50,062 nucleotides of DNA from Terriglobales bacterium (GCA_035624455.1 DASPRM010000086.1:1-50062), one strand, 5' to 3'. Shown: positions 1 to 9,242, counted from the stretch's first letter. The notes: generated by a model from the letters alone, not told the origin. Numbers and translations are program-made.

Positions 1-141
1 GCTAGCGGCTCGCGTTTCTTGTCGCGTTCTGACCGCGAGCGGCGAAAGTTGCGGGCAACCGCAGCGGGAATGCGACTACGTATGTAGGCTCTTTACTGGC
101 AGCCGCTTCGGACGCGGGTTCGACTCCCGCCGCCTCCACCA
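1..141 (+). ncRNA. ssrA: tmRNA, 3' part (5' end lies before the window)
   Basis: Transfer-messenger RNA rescues stalled ribosomes. The tRNA-like 3' end is plain: a T-arm of GCGGG (114-118), loop TTCGACT, CCCGC (126-130), then the acceptor strand CGCCTCC, a discriminator A and an encoded CCA at 139-141. Upstream is stem-rich sequence typical of the pseudoknot region: GCTCGCG (8-14) can pair with CGCGAGC (34-40), followed by a GC-rich pseudoknot-like stretch at about 48-62. No D-arm or anticodon arm precedes the T-arm, which rules out an ordinary tRNA. The tag-peptide frame and the 5' acceptor strand must lie outside the window, so roughly 40% of a usual 350-nt tmRNA is present. Confidence 0.9.
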
Positions 142-456
142 GTCTTTGTAATTCTGGACACAACACTCTTCGCAACGCCCTCCACGGCGCGGCACCCAGC
201 TTGCCCCGCAGTCTCAAGAACATGGAGTACAACCAATTTGGCAAGCGACAGCTGCTCGCCGGCTGCTGTCTAACAGACCGGACGTATTAGACTAGCCTCG
301 CAGTTGGGAAAGGCTTAGCACGACTATCTGAAGGATCATTCCTGGCATCCCGGTTGCTCTTAGTCGGGCAGTGGGCCTACTGGCGCTGGCAATTGCCAGT
401 TTGTCCCTGGTTTGCCAACCGGGGGCCGGTGGCGTTGGCCATCATGGGAGGATTGC
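142..456. other. Intergenic region between tmRNA and cytochrome gene
   Basis: About 315 bases with no convincing gene; the open frames here have no ribosome-binding site and no family resemblance. The stretch just before 457 holds the ribosome-binding site GGGAGGA (446-452) of the cytochrome gene. I could not pick out a confident promoter or a terminator for the tmRNA. Confidence 0.5.
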
Positions 457-1902
457 ATGAGCGAAGATCCGAAGCGGCCCATACTTGTACTGCTTACCAG
501 TCACTGGGTCAGCATGCTGGGCGTGGCGCTGGTGACCACCGCCGGGTTTTCCTGGCTCTTCGTTCTGCCGATCCAACTTCGTGGACATGCCAGCAACCCC
601 TACATCGGGATTGTGGTTTTTATTTTCATCCCGGTTATTTTCGTCTTAGGCCTGATATTGATCGCGCTTGGGGTTTTCCTTGCCCGGCGGCGCATTGAAC
701 GCGCCGAGCAAGCGCTCCTGGCGACCGCTGACCGGCGAACCTACATTCGGAGGTTCGCGATTTTCTTCGCGGCGACCACCGCGGTCAACATCGTGATTGG
801 GACCCAGGGCACCTACCGTGCTGTTCAGCATATGGAGACGCCGCAGTTCTGCGGACAGAGCTGCCACGTCATGAAACCGGAATTTACCGCCCACGAAAAA
901 TCGCCGCACGCGCGAGTGGAGTGCGTGGATTGCCACGTTTCCCCCGGTGCTGTTGGCTGGGTGGAAAGCAAGAAAGCCGGCACGCGGCAGTTGATGGACG
1001 TGGTTTTCCATCGTGTCCACTACCCGATTGAATCCGCCATGGAAAGCAATCGTCTTGTCCCCGCCAGCGACACCTGTGAGCAGTGTCACTGGCCGCAAAA
1101 ATTTGACGCCGTAAAGCTACGTGTGATTTTCCACTTCCAGGACGACGCGGCCAACACTCAGACACAGACGGTTTTGATGATTCTTACGGGCGGGGGAGAG
1201 CTTGGCGGCATTCACGGGAAACACTTCGGCCCCGGAGTTGAAATCCATTACGCAGCTGCGGATGCCAAGCGTCAGACCATTCCCTGGGTGGAGTACCGGA
1301 ACCAGAGTACCGGCGAGTCCCGAACGTTCTTGGCGGATGGCTCAACCGCGCAGTCTGTCGCGAATCTACCGCGCTATCAGATGCAGTGCGTCGATTGCCA
1401 TAACCGTCCAACCCACACCTTTGAGCTTCCGGAGCGCGCCGTCGACCGAGCCATGGGGCTGGGAAACATTTCTCCAACCCTGCCCTTTATAAAAAAGAAG
1501 GCGGTGGAACTGCTCAAGGCGAACTATTCCAGTAACGAAGAGGCTTCGCGGATGATCCCGGCGGGATTAGCCGAGTATTACCGGCAAAGCGACCCGGTCA
1601 CCTCGTCGCAGCGCGGCAAGGATATATCGAAGGCTGGCGCTGAGATTGCCGCAATCTACAATCGGAATGTGTTTCCCGAACTCAAGGTCACCTGGGGCAC
1701 GTATCCCAACAATCTCGGACACACCGATTTCTTGGGGTGCTTCCGTTGCCACGACGGCTCGCACTCCACCTCCGATCAGAAGGCAACGATTACGCAGGAT
1801 TGCAGCACGTGCCACGAGCCGCTCGCCATCGAAGAGGCATCTCCTGGGGTATTGAAGACGCTTGGTCTTGAAGAACGCATTACCAGCCTGCAAAAACCCT
1901 GA
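457..1902 (+). CDS. NapC/NirT-family membrane-anchored multihaem cytochrome c
   Basis: A 481-residue membrane cytochrome likely to pass electrons from the quinone pool to a periplasmic partner. The start at 457 is set by GGGAGGA four bases upstream. Three hydrophobic segments lie in the first 125 residues, the third just before the haem domain. Haem motifs in order: CGQSCH (C132, a CX3CH variant followed by VM, the usual place of the NapC/NrfH Met ligand), CVDCH (C156), CEQCH (C207), CVDCH (C311), CFRCH (C428) and CSTCH (C449). The first three fall in the NapC/NirT-like N-terminal half; the others sit in a C-terminal extension longer than a classic NapC (about 200 residues). A rhodanese gene follows 106 bases downstream. 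No partner reductase is nearby, so the electron acceptor is unknown. Family confident, role inferred. Confidence 0.88.
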   Translation: MSEDPKRPILVLLTSHWVSMLGVALVTTAGFSWLFVLPIQLRGHASNPYIGIVVFIFIPVIFVLGLILIALGVFLARRRIERAEQALLATADRRTYIRRFAIFFAATTAVNIVIGTQGTYRAVQHMETPQFCGQSCHVMKPEFTAHEKSPHARVECVDCHVSPGAVGWVESKKAGTRQLMDVVFHRVHYPIESAMESNRLVPASDTCEQCHWPQKFDAVKLRVIFHFQDDAANTQTQTVLMILTGGGELGGIHGKHFGPGVEIHYAAADAKRQTIPWVEYRNQSTGESRTFLADGSTAQSVANLPRYQMQCVDCHNRPTHTFELPERAVDRAMGLGNISPTLPFIKKKAVELLKANYSSNEEASRMIPAGLAEYYRQSDPVTSSQRGKDISKAGAEIAAIYNRNVFPELKVTWGTYPNNLGHTDFLGCFRCHDGSHSTSDQKATITQDCSTCHEPLAIEEASPGVLKTLGLEERITSLQKP

Positions 1903-2008
1903 AGCTAAAGGAGCTAAACGATTTGGGATCAGATGGTACGTCCGTTGCAGAATCCTCTCGTGCGCCGCGAGAATCTGATTACCAGAGCCTGTTGAGGAGG
2001 AAGAGCGG

Positions 2009-2458
2009 ATGTCCCTTACGCTAATTGGCATTTGCCTTGCGGGATTGTGCCTGGTGATTGTAATTTGGATCAGACGCAGGAGAGATATGCGGGAGCTGGA
2101 GCTGCATAGCATTACACCAGAGGCTCTCCATGCATTGTTGGCCTCGAATCAAAAGTTACCACTTTTTGATGTTCGCCAGCCCCTGGATTTGTTGGCCGAT
2201 TCCGAGATTATCGCTGGCGCAACCAGGATTCCACCAAAAGAGCTGCTTCAGAGTCCATCCCTCATCCCGAACGATAAAGATGCTGTCATTTACTGCACCT
2301 GCCCTGGTGATAAAACCAGTCGAGCTGTCTTGCATCGAGCGCAGTCTCTGCATTTCACCAGGATCAAATTCCTCAGGGGTGGACTGGCAGCCTGGAAAGC
2401 AAAGGGCTATCCGGTTGAGCCGTACCTGAAGTCTTTCCACCTCGACACCAGGACCTAG
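2009..2458 (+). CDS. Membrane-anchored single-domain rhodanese
   Basis: A 149-residue rhodanese-fold protein, a family that moves sulfane sulfur through a catalytic cysteine. Residues 3-20 form one membrane segment followed by a run of arginines (positive-inside), so the rhodanese domain (about 35-140) probably faces the cytoplasm. The domain shows LFDVRQPLD near residue 52, the active-site loop YCTCPGDKTS with C96 as likely nucleophile, and the closing LRGGLAAWKAKGYPV. The start is supported by GAGGAGG 8 bases upstream. It lies 106 bases after the multihaem cytochrome gene in the same direction and may share its transcript. A link to sulfur redox chemistry is suggestive only. Confidence 0.85.
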   Translation: MSLTLIGICLAGLCLVIVIWIRRRRDMRELELHSITPEALHALLASNQKLPLFDVRQPLDLLADSEIIAGATRIPPKELLQSPSLIPNDKDAVIYCTCPGDKTSRAVLHRAQSLHFTRIKFLRGGLAAWKAKGYPVEPYLKSFHLDTRT

Positions 2459-2617
2459 CTTTACCTTTGACGGGATACGTCGGGAATGGCGGCACGCCTT
2501 CGCTCGCCGCGACCCGTCGGAGGACGAGGTCCGAAGCCGGAAATGCATCCGGCTCGGCAAGCGCGCGGAGCGCGGCATACTGCGCAGTCGTGTTCGCGCC
2601 CCTGACATTCCTCGCGG

Positions 2618-3232
2618 CTAACGACTCTCGCTGAAGCGCTCTTCCTTCCAGGGATCGCCGTGCATGTTGTAGCCGTTCTGCTCCCAGAAGCCGGCGATGT
2701 CGCGATTGAGAAATTCCAGGCCACGCACCCACTTCACCGACTTCCAGCCATAGAGATGGGGAACGATCAGGCGCAGCGGATAGCCGTGCTCGGGGGTGAG
2801 CGGCTCGCCGTCGTGGTGAGTGGCGAAGAGGACGTTGTCGCGGTCGAGGTCGGCGAGCGGAATGTTCGCGGTGTATCCCTGCTCGGCATGAACCAGGACG
2901 AAGGCTACACCCGGCTGGAGCCGGACAAGGCGAAGGATCTGGCGGAAGCCGACACCTTCCCAATGATTGTCGAAGCGGCTCCAGCGGGTGACGCAATGGA
3001 AGTCGCTTGTGACGGAGGTCTTCGGAAGGGCGTCGAACTCAGCCCACGTCAAACGAAGCGGGGCTTCCACGAGTCCGTAGAGGCGGAAATCCCAGGTGGC
3101 GGGATCGAAGCGCGGAATCGATCCATAGTGCAGCACCGGCCATTTCAGCGTGGCCGATTGCCCGGGTGGCAACCGGTGCTCCTGCCGCATCTTCTTCTCC
3201 AGTTCCCTGCGTTCATTGCCTTCAAATAGCAT
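2618..3232 (-). CDS. Sulfite-oxidase-like molybdopterin oxidoreductase
   Basis: A 204-residue protein matching the short, single-domain sulfite oxidase-like (MsrP/YedY-related) molybdopterin proteins. Recognisable segments are WDFRLYGLVEAPLRLTW, the cofactor region FHCVTRWSRFDNHWEGV with the Cys expected to ligate molybdenum, and GYPLRLIVPHLYGWKSVKWV near the end. No Tat signal peptide is visible, so it is probably cytoplasmic, unlike MsrP. Its length fits the small soluble branch. It converges with the rhodanese gene (158-base GC-rich gap, 2459-2617, without a gene) and is divergent from the ROK kinase gene. Substrate unknown; true sulfite oxidase activity cannot be assumed. Confidence 0.85.
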   Translation of the reverse strand: MLFEGNERRELEKKMRQEHRLPPGQSATLKWPVLHYGSIPRFDPATWDFRLYGLVEAPLRLTWAEFDALPKTSVTSDFHCVTRWSRFDNHWEGVGFRQILRLVRLQPGVAFVLVHAEQGYTANIPLADLDRDNVLFATHHDGEPLTPEHGYPLRLIVPHLYGWKSVKWVRGLEFLNRDIAGFWEQNGYNMHGDPWKEERFSESR

Positions 3233-3409
3233 TCAGCGTCTCGCCTGCGTGAGGTCCCAAGAATCTGATCCGCGGAGTGCGAGGAAGTTGCAAATTGTGT
3301 CAGGTCGCGCCGGCGCGCCTCCTCCTTGGCCTCGCCACTTGCCAGCCGGGTGCAAGTTGCCTATAGTCGCGTGCCCGGAATAGGGGAGCGTCGAAAGGAC
3401 ACGGAAGAA

Positions 3410-4402
3410 GTGGCTCATTATCTGCTGGGAGTAGATATCGGGGGCACAAAGGTTGCTGCCGGACTGGTGAACGATCAGGGCGCTCTGGTATTTAAGACGC
3501 GCAATCCCATGAATCCGACGGGCACGGCGGAAGAGGGCTTTGCGGCCGTGCGCACTGCAATCGATTCCACGTTCGCGCAAAACCCAGGCCTAAAGGTGGA
3601 GGGGATCGGCATCATTTCGCCCGGTCCGCTCGATCCCAAGCGGGGCGTAGTCATCAATCCTCCGAACATTCCTGGCTGGCGGAATTTCGAACTGGCCAAG
3701 GAAGTGGAGCGCGCGTACCACCTTCATGTCCTGCTGGATAACGATGCCAATGCCGCCGGCCTCGCCGAAGCGGTCTGGGGCGTTGGCAAAGGGTACGAGA
3801 ACGTACTGTACGGCACGTTGGGCACAGGCTTTGGTACCGGAATTATTCTCCATGGCCGCATATATCACGGGCGCACTGGCGCGGCGGCCGAAGGCGGACA
3901 CGTATCGATCGACTATCGCGGCGCCGTGTACTGCAATTGTGGCAAGCCGGGATGCATCGAGGGATTGGTATCGGGGACTGGAATCGCGCGACGTGCCCGG
4001 GAGAGGGTGGCAAAGGGTGGACAGGCTGGAGCCACGATTCTCGAGCTTGCGGGCGGCCGAATTGAGAACGTCCACGGAGAAACCGTAGGATCGGCATGGC
4101 ATCGGGGCGATCCGCTGGCCAAAGAAATTTTGCAGGAGACCGCGGATTTTCTCACCGTTTGGGTGGGCAATATGATCGATGTGCTGGAGCCGGACGTAAT
4201 CGTTTTCGGAGGCGGTGTCAGCGAGTTGATGCATCCCTGGTTCAGTTACATCCAGCAGCAGGCGCCGAAGTGGTCGGTGAATCAGCGCGCAGCGGAAATC
4301 CCACTGCTGGAGGCGAAATTCGGCGCCGATGCCGGGATCGCTGGTGCGGCGGCGCTCTGCCTGGGGATCAAAGCGAGTGCGTCGAGCGGCGTCACTGACT
4401 GA
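3410..4402 (+). CDS. ROK-family sugar kinase (glucokinase-like)
   Basis: An approximately 330-residue ROK kinase, expected to phosphorylate a hexose such as glucose in the cytoplasm. It shows the N-terminal phosphate loop GVDIGGTK, the sugar-binding region with LDNDANAAGLAE and a catalytic Asp, GTGFGTGI, the EGGH motif and the zinc-binding CNCGKPGCIEG signature, followed by the adenosine-site VIVFGGGVSE. I prefer the GTG at 3410 (AAAGGA at 3394-3399) because the ATG at 3326 adds 28 residues without family likeness. The neighbours do not reveal a dedicated sugar pathway. Substrate specificity among glucose, ManNAc or fructose cannot be read with certainty; glucokinase is the commonest assignment. 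Confidence 0.88.
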   Translation: MAHYLLGVDIGGTKVAAGLVNDQGALVFKTRNPMNPTGTAEEGFAAVRTAIDSTFAQNPGLKVEGIGIISPGPLDPKRGVVINPPNIPGWRNFELAKEVERAYHLHVLLDNDANAAGLAEAVWGVGKGYENVLYGTLGTGFGTGIILHGRIYHGRTGAAAEGGHVSIDYRGAVYCNCGKPGCIEGLVSGTGIARRARERVAKGGQAGATILELAGGRIENVHGETVGSAWHRGDPLAKEILQETADFLTVWVGNMIDVLEPDVIVFGGGVSELMHPWFSYIQQQAPKWSVNQRAAEIPLLEAKFGADAGIAGAAALCLGIKASASSGVTD

Positions 4403-4499
4403 GAAAACACCTCAGGAATTGGTGAAGTCCTGTCCTGAAGAGCATTCGTTACAGCAACCATTTAAACTAGTCGCCCAGCATCACAAATGAGGACCAGCC

Positions 4500-6029
4500 A
4501 TGGCTGTTAAGCCGATCACCTTTGCAAAGGGCAAACACGACATTTCATTGCTTCCTGGGATGGCGAATCGCCATGGATTGATTGCCGGCGCTACCGGGAC
4601 CGGAAAGACCATCACGCTGCAAGTCCTGACCGAGCAATTCAGCGAGCGCGGTGTGGCGGTGTTCTTGGCGGATGTGAAAGGCGACCTGGGGGGTATCAGT
4701 CAGCCCGGTGGAGACAGTTCAAAGGTACAGGAGCGAGTGAAGGAGCTCAAACTCAGCGCTTACAAACCCACTGGCTATCCGGTGGTCTTCTGGGATGTCT
4801 TCGGGGAGCAGGGCCATCCAGTGCGAGCCACCATCTCGGAAATGGGACCGCTCTTGCTCAGCCGCATGTTGAACCTCAACGAAACACAAACCGGAGTGCT
4901 CAGCATTGTCTTCAAAGTGGCCGACGACACCGGATTACTGCTGCTGGACATGAAAGACCTGCGGGCGATGCTGGAATATGTCAATGAGCATGCGGCGGAG
5001 ATTCAGGGACAGTATGGCAACGTCTCTGCCGCCAGTGTGGGCTCAATTCAGCGCGGATTGCTCTCGCTTGAGCAGCAGGGAGGCGAGAAGTTCTTTGGTG
5101 AGCCAGCTCTGAATCTTGAAGATCTGCTGCAGAGCGACGCCAGCGGCAGGGGCATGATCAACATTCTGATGGCGGGCAAGTTGATGCAGACGCCGAAACT
5201 CTATGCCACGTTCCTGTTGTGGATGCTCTCCGAGCTGTTCGAGCAGCTGCCTGAAATTGGCGATCCCGAGAAACCCAAGCTGGTTTTCTTTTTCGACGAA
5301 GCGCATCTGTTGTTCAGTGACGCACCCAAGATTCTGCTCGACCGCATCGAGCAAGTCGTGCGCCTGATCCGCAGCAAAGGGATTGGAGTGTACTTGGTGA
5401 CGCAGAATCCTTTGGACGTGCCTGACACCGTGCTCGGCCAACTGGGGAACCGGGTGCAGCACGCGCTGCGGGCTTTCACACCGAAAGATCAGAAGGCAGT
5501 CAAAGCCGCCGCTGAGACGTTCCGCGCCAATCCCGGGCTGGACGTCGCCAAGGCCATAACCGAACTGGCGGTAGGTGAAGCCCTGATATCCACCCTCGAC
5601 GAAAAAGGCATGCCTGGTATCGTAGAACGTGCCCTGGTTTTCCCGCCGCAGAGCAAGCTCGGTCCCATCACTCCCGAACAGCAGCGCCAGATCATCCAGC
5701 AGTCGGTATTGTTTGGTCACTACGAGCAGGCCGTGGATCGCGAATCCGCTTACGAACGTCTGAAGCAAAAGGCTGGCGCCTCTCCCGCCCCGCTTCCAGC
5801 TGGACAAGAGCAACCCACGAGCGGCTGGAGCCTGGGCAGCGTGCTGGGACAATTGGGATTGGGCGGTGCAGGCACACCGGCATCGCGTGGACGAGGACGT
5901 CCTCCAGAGACGCTGGCACAGGCAATGGCAAAAAGCGCAGCTCGAGCCATGGGAAGTTCGGTGGGACGGCAGATCGTGCGAGGAATTATGGGTTCAATCC
6001 TGGGCAGTTCGCGTTCCAGCAGGTACTGA
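4500..6029 (+). CDS. HerA-like ATPase, DUF853 (YjgR-type)
   Basis: A 509-residue P-loop ATPase of the DUF853 group within the HerA/FtsK superfamily. The Walker A motif GATGTGKT sits near residue 30, the following strand gives DVKGDLGG, and Walker B is [12 protein letters not shown]. Downstream [29 protein letters not shown] forms the sensor/arginine-finger region, as usual in this family. The C-terminal tail is low-complexity (Gly/Ala/Ser). The start is supported by GAGGA at 4489-4493. There is no NurA nuclease gene next to it, so a HerA-NurA end-resection role is not supported. The physiological function of DUF853 proteins is not established. Confidence 0.88.
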   Translation: MAVKPITFAKGKHDISLLPGMANRHGLIAGATGTGKTITLQVLTEQFSERGVAVFLADVKGDLGGISQPGGDSSKVQERVKELKLSAYKPTGYPVVFWDVFGEQGHPVRATISEMGPLLLSRMLNLNETQTGVLSIVFKVADDTGLLLLDMKDLRAMLEYVNEHAAEIQGQYGNVSAASVGSIQRGLLSLEQQGGEKFFGEPALNLEDLLQSDASGRGMINILMAGKLMQTPKLYATFLLWMLSELFEQLPEIGDPEKPKLVFFFDEAHLLFSDAPKILLDRIEQVVRLIRSKGIGVYLVTQNPLDVPDTVLGQLGNRVQHALRAFTPKDQKAVKAAAETFRANPGLDVAKAITELAVGEALISTLDEKGMPGIVERALVFPPQSKLGPITPEQQRQIIQQSVLFGHYEQAVDRESAYERLKQKAGASPAPLPAGQEQPTSGWSLGSVLGQLGLGGAGTPASRGRGRPPETLAQAMAKSAARAMGSSVGRQIVRGIMGSILGSSRSSRY

Positions 6030-6041
6030 GGCCCAGCCTGG

Positions 6042-6557
6042 TCAGCTGATCAGCCCCCGAGCCATAAACACAACTCCGATCACCATAAACACAAACGAGA
6101 ACAGCCAAAAGTTACGCAAGTCAGTGAGCAGCGCGATCGAGCAGAGGACGATGGCGATCTCCAGGAAGATCTCCGCGGTATCGAACTGATTGGCTTTGCG
6201 GGAAGCGGCATTGGACTCAGCCTCCAGTTCCTGGGCTTTATGCTGGATCTCTTCGGCATCATTCTTCTGGACTCCGGCGCGGCTGTGGAAGTCCTCCGCC
6301 AGCTTCTGGCCGCTTGCGATAATGCCGGCCAGCTGCGAGTCCGCTTCGTACATATGCGAGCGGACGTTCTTTGCCTGGTAATAAGCCCATTGGTCATTGG
6401 CCTTCGTCTGAATGAGCACCTCTTCGGTGTGAGCACGGTGGCCGAGCATGGTCGCAACGGCTAACAACACCGCGATGATGGCCATGGTCAGGCCGATCCT
6501 GCGCTCTTCCGACCGCTTAGCTTTTTCCAGACCTTCCTTCAGCTCTTGCGTTTCCAT
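6042..6557 (-). CDS. DUF4337-type membrane protein with central coiled coil
   Basis: A 171-residue protein starting METQELKEGL. One membrane helix lies near residues 24-41 and two at the C-terminus (about 125-170). Between them is a long helical, Glu/Ala/Gln-rich segment likely to form a coiled coil (DAEEIQHKAQELEAESNAA). This layout and the N-terminus match proteins annotated DUF4337; function unknown. I chose the ATG at 6557 because the seven extra residues from an upstream ATG (6578) are encoded by an intergenic repeat rather than family sequence. It converges on the HerA-like gene with only 12 bases between stops. Confidence 0.75.
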   Translation of the reverse strand: METQELKEGLEKAKRSEERRIGLTMAIIAVLLAVATMLGHRAHTEEVLIQTKANDQWAYYQAKNVRSHMYEADSQLAGIIASGQKLAEDFHSRAGVQKNDAEEIQHKAQELEAESNAASRKANQFDTAEIFLEIAIVLCSIALLTDLRNFWLFSFVFMVIGVVFMARGLIS

Positions 6558-6561
6558 GCTT

Positions 6562-6618
6562 TTCACCACAGAGGACACAGAGGATAGCAGACACCAAACC
6601 CAAATTCACCACAGAGGA
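6562..6618 (+). repeat. CACCACAGAGGA direct repeat pair
   Basis: TTCACCACAGAGGA occurs at 6562-6575 and again at 6605-6618. A related inverted word, TACTTTGTGGTTCA, lies near 6759-6772. Such CACCACAGAG(GA)CACAGAGG words are typical dispersed intergenic sequence, not coding. The first copy overlaps the false N-terminal extension of the DUF4337 gene. Confidence 0.6.
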
Positions 6619-6781
6619 TACGAAGGGGCGCGAAGGCATTTGAGCATCCGGCTGGCTTTCGTTAAGTGATCATTTTAAGTTGGGAAAGCAGAGAGGCATC
6701 GCCCGCTGCCGAGGCTCAGCATGACCCGAGTGCTATTTCCTATTTCTGTTGTGTGGGTTCGTGTACTTTGTGGTTCAGTTC

Positions 6782-8161
6782 TTACCGCGTCACCCGCTCC
6801 TCGGGCATCACTTGGCTTCGGACGCGTTCCAGCAACCGCTTCAGCTCGCCACTGAACTGCACGGGATAGGTGTCGGCGGAAGAAAGGTCACGATAGCGCT
6901 CAGGAATTCGTTGCAGTTGCTGCCGGAAACGGTTTTGAATCTGAGGCAGGGTCGGTGATCGATCGGTACGCCTGCCGTCTTTCATCACGCACGTCAAGAG
7001 AGGTTCTGTGTCAGGGCATTTTTCTCCGGCGCAGGCGACCAGATCATGTGAGTAGTGTCCGCCGGCGTTGGCAAAGCGAAAGATCTGCTTCGTTCCGGGA
7101 TAGTTCATCTTGTCCTGGCTAAACTTGGCGTGGTAGCTCTTCTGACTGCCTTCCTTTACTTCCACCAGTTTGTATACGCCGCTGAGCGCGGGAGCGTCGG
7201 AAGAGGTGGCCAGCGCCGTGCCTACTCCGAAAGCGTCAATGGCCGCGCCCTTGCGGATCAAGCTGGCTATTTTTGTTTCGTCAAGATCGCCGCTGGCAAA
7301 GATGCGCGTACTGCTGAGCCCTGCCCGGTCCAACTTATTGCGAACGGCACGCGAGAGCTCCACCAGATCGCCGCTGTCCAGGCGTATTCCCTGCGGTTTG
7401 AGGCCTGCCGCGATGATCTTGTCTACAGCGGCTAGGGTGTCGTAGGTGTCGACGAGGAGCACCGATGTTTCGGGAAACACCTGGCAGTAACGGCGGAAGG
7501 CTTCCAGCTCATCGGGCATTGCCATCACGAACGAGTGGGCCATGGTGCCAAGCGTAGGTATTGCGAAGCGGAAGCCCGCCTCCACATTCGAAGTGCCCGC
7601 TAAGCCGGAAAGATATGCCGCCCGCGCGGCCAGCACGCCCGCTTCCGGACCATGCGCGCGGCGCGCGCCAAACTCGACGACATCTCTGCCCTGGGCGGCA
7701 TCGACAATGCGCGCGGCCTTGCTCGCAATCGAAGTCTGAAACGTGATGGTGGTAAGCAGGAATGTCTCGACCAGTTGCGCCTCTATGATTGGCGCCGTGA
7801 TCCGCAACAGCGGCTCGAGCGCGAATACGGGAGTTCCCTCCGGCACCGCCCAGACTTCGCCGGTAAAACGGAGACTCGCGAGATAGTCAAAGAAAGCCGG
7901 GCCCACGTGCTTAAAGGAAGGGTGCGCGCGAAGAAAATCGATTTCCTCAGGCGAGAGACAAACGGATTCCAGGAAATCGAGCGCCTGTTCCAATCCGGCG
8001 GCGATCAGATAGCGGCGCTCGGGCGGCAGATGGCGGACGAAGAGTTCGAAGCTGGCCACAGGTTGAAAGCGGCTTTCAAAGAAAGCTGCCGCCATGGTGA
8101 TCTCGTAAAGATCAGTGAGCAGCAGTGATCGCGGGCAAGCTGGATCGAAAGGTTGGTTCAT
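6782..8161 (-). CDS. pncB: Nicotinate phosphoribosyltransferase
   Basis: A 459-residue enzyme that joins nicotinate to PRPP with ATP to give nicotinate mononucleotide in NAD salvage. It opens with LLLTDLYEITMAAAFF, the typical N-terminus of this family. Further marks are VVEFGARRAHG (containing the phosphorylated His region), GTSNVEAG, GIRLDSGDLVELSR and IDAFGVGTAL. Length is normal. TATAAT on the minus strand (8190-8185) is a possible -10 element upstream but has no good -35. It is separated from the deacetylase gene by 64 bases, same strand, so co-transcription is possible. Confidence 0.93.
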   Translation of the reverse strand: MNQPFDPACPRSLLLTDLYEITMAAAFFESRFQPVASFELFVRHLPPERRYLIAAGLEQALDFLESVCLSPEEIDFLRAHPSFKHVGPAFFDYLASLRFTGEVWAVPEGTPVFALEPLLRITAPIIEAQLVETFLLTTITFQTSIASKAARIVDAAQGRDVVEFGARRAHGPEAGVLAARAAYLSGLAGTSNVEAGFRFAIPTLGTMAHSFVMAMPDELEAFRRYCQVFPETSVLLVDTYDTLAAVDKIIAAGLKPQGIRLDSGDLVELSRAVRNKLDRAGLSSTRIFASGDLDETKIASLIRKGAAIDAFGVGTALATSSDAPALSGVYKLVEVKEGSQKSYHAKFSQDKMNYPGTKQIFRFANAGGHYSHDLVACAGEKCPDTEPLLTCVMKDGRRTDRSPTLPQIQNRFRQQLQRIPERYRDLSSADTYPVQFSGELKRLLERVRSQVMPEERVTR

Positions 8162-8225
8162 TGGGTACGATTTGTGCCCTAGCGATTATAGGCGGAAGCC
8201 CCTGGAGGAGAGGACAGGGCTTGCC

Positions 8226-9044
8226 TCACTGCCCGCTGGTCGCACTCAGATTGGCGGCTGGCCGCACCAGACGCATGTACTCTTCCAGGGTCACAAACCG
8301 GTATCCGTGGCTCTTGAGCTCAGGGATCAGCTTCTCGATGGCTGGATAGGTAGTGGAAAGCTCGTGGAAGGTGAGGATGTGCGTGGTCACGCCATGCTTC
8401 TCGCGGTCAGCGATCTGTCGCAGCACGGAGTCGGTCAACGACGGCTTGGGGCACTGACTTGCCCTGCCTGCACAGAGATAGTCCAGCGAGTTCACATCGC
8501 GCAGGGCGATCGGCAGCTCCGATGAGATGGTCAGGATGTGATAGCCGCGAGCTTGGAGATCACGCGCCAGTTCGGGAGTCATGATCCAGTCCGGGGGACG
8601 AAGATAGAGCGGCGTCCTGCCGGTGACCGACTTCACCATTTGCGCGCCTTTGTCTACGTCGGCAACAGCCCCAGTTTCGCCTTTCTGTTTTTCCAATAGG
8701 CGCAATTGGACGTGGCTGTAAGTGTGATTTTCGATCTCGTTGCCGCGGCGGAACGTTTCGCGCGCAGCATCGAGGCAAGTTTTATCGATCCTGGGCTCGC
8801 GGCGGTCGCCGTAACTTCCAGGAGTCAGTCGCCATCCCATCACAAAGAAAGTAGCCTTGACCTGATCTTTGTCGAGCAGATCGAGCAGGCTTGGCGTGGG
8901 CTTCTCCGCTCCTGGGGGCGTGCCAAAGAGCACGTAAGGGCGGGGGCCGTCATCAAAAGTCAGCGCAATCAGCTTTTCCTGCGACGCAAAAGAGTTTGCG
9001 GTAGTAGCGAGTAGGGCGACAAGCAGGCCGATAATTTTCTTCAT
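8226..9044 (-). CDS. Exported polysaccharide deacetylase (NodB/CE4 family)
   Basis: A 272-residue protein. The start at 9044 gives a clean signal peptide (MKKIIGLLVALLATTANSFAS), so upstream in-frame starts are less likely. CE4 marks: TFDDGP with the two catalytic/metal Asp residues, ENHTYSH (metal His pair HxxxH), and RPPDW in place of the usual RPPYG. The last metal/catalytic region is ILTFHEL. The family removes acetyl groups from chitin-like, peptidoglycan or xylan polymers in the envelope or outside; the actual substrate cannot be told. No polysaccharide cluster surrounds it. Confidence 0.85.
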   Translation of the reverse strand: MKKIIGLLVALLATTANSFASQEKLIALTFDDGPRPYVLFGTPPGAEKPTPSLLDLLDKDQVKATFFVMGWRLTPGSYGDRREPRIDKTCLDAARETFRRGNEIENHTYSHVQLRLLEKQKGETGAVADVDKGAQMVKSVTGRTPLYLRPPDWIMTPELARDLQARGYHILTISSELPIALRDVNSLDYLCAGRASQCPKPSLTDSVLRQIADREKHGVTTHILTFHELSTTYPAIEKLIPELKSHGYRFVTLEEYMRLVRPAANLSATSGQ

Positions 9045-9242
9045 ATAGTTCTGGAGCGGGGGCTTCAACACCATCTTTCTACGGAAGGGACCCACGCGTC
9101 ATGTCGCAATGGTGCTGATACCAACCGGCATGTCAATATGGGATTCTGTGGATCGTGTCAGGCGTGGGCACTCATACCCGCGGGTTTAACCGAAGTCGCA
9201 GGCGAGAGTTGACTGTAGTGTGCAATTTCCGGGAGAGCGGCT

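Noticed and set aside
1-141. Ordinary tRNA at the window start
   Set aside because: T-arm and CCA are present but there is no D- or anticodon arm; the pseudoknot-rich upstream fits tmRNA.
3326-3409. Longer N-terminus for the ROK kinase from ATG 3326
   Set aside because: The extra 28 residues are not family-like, and GTG 3410 has AAAGGA upstream and gives the standard GVDIGGTK start region.
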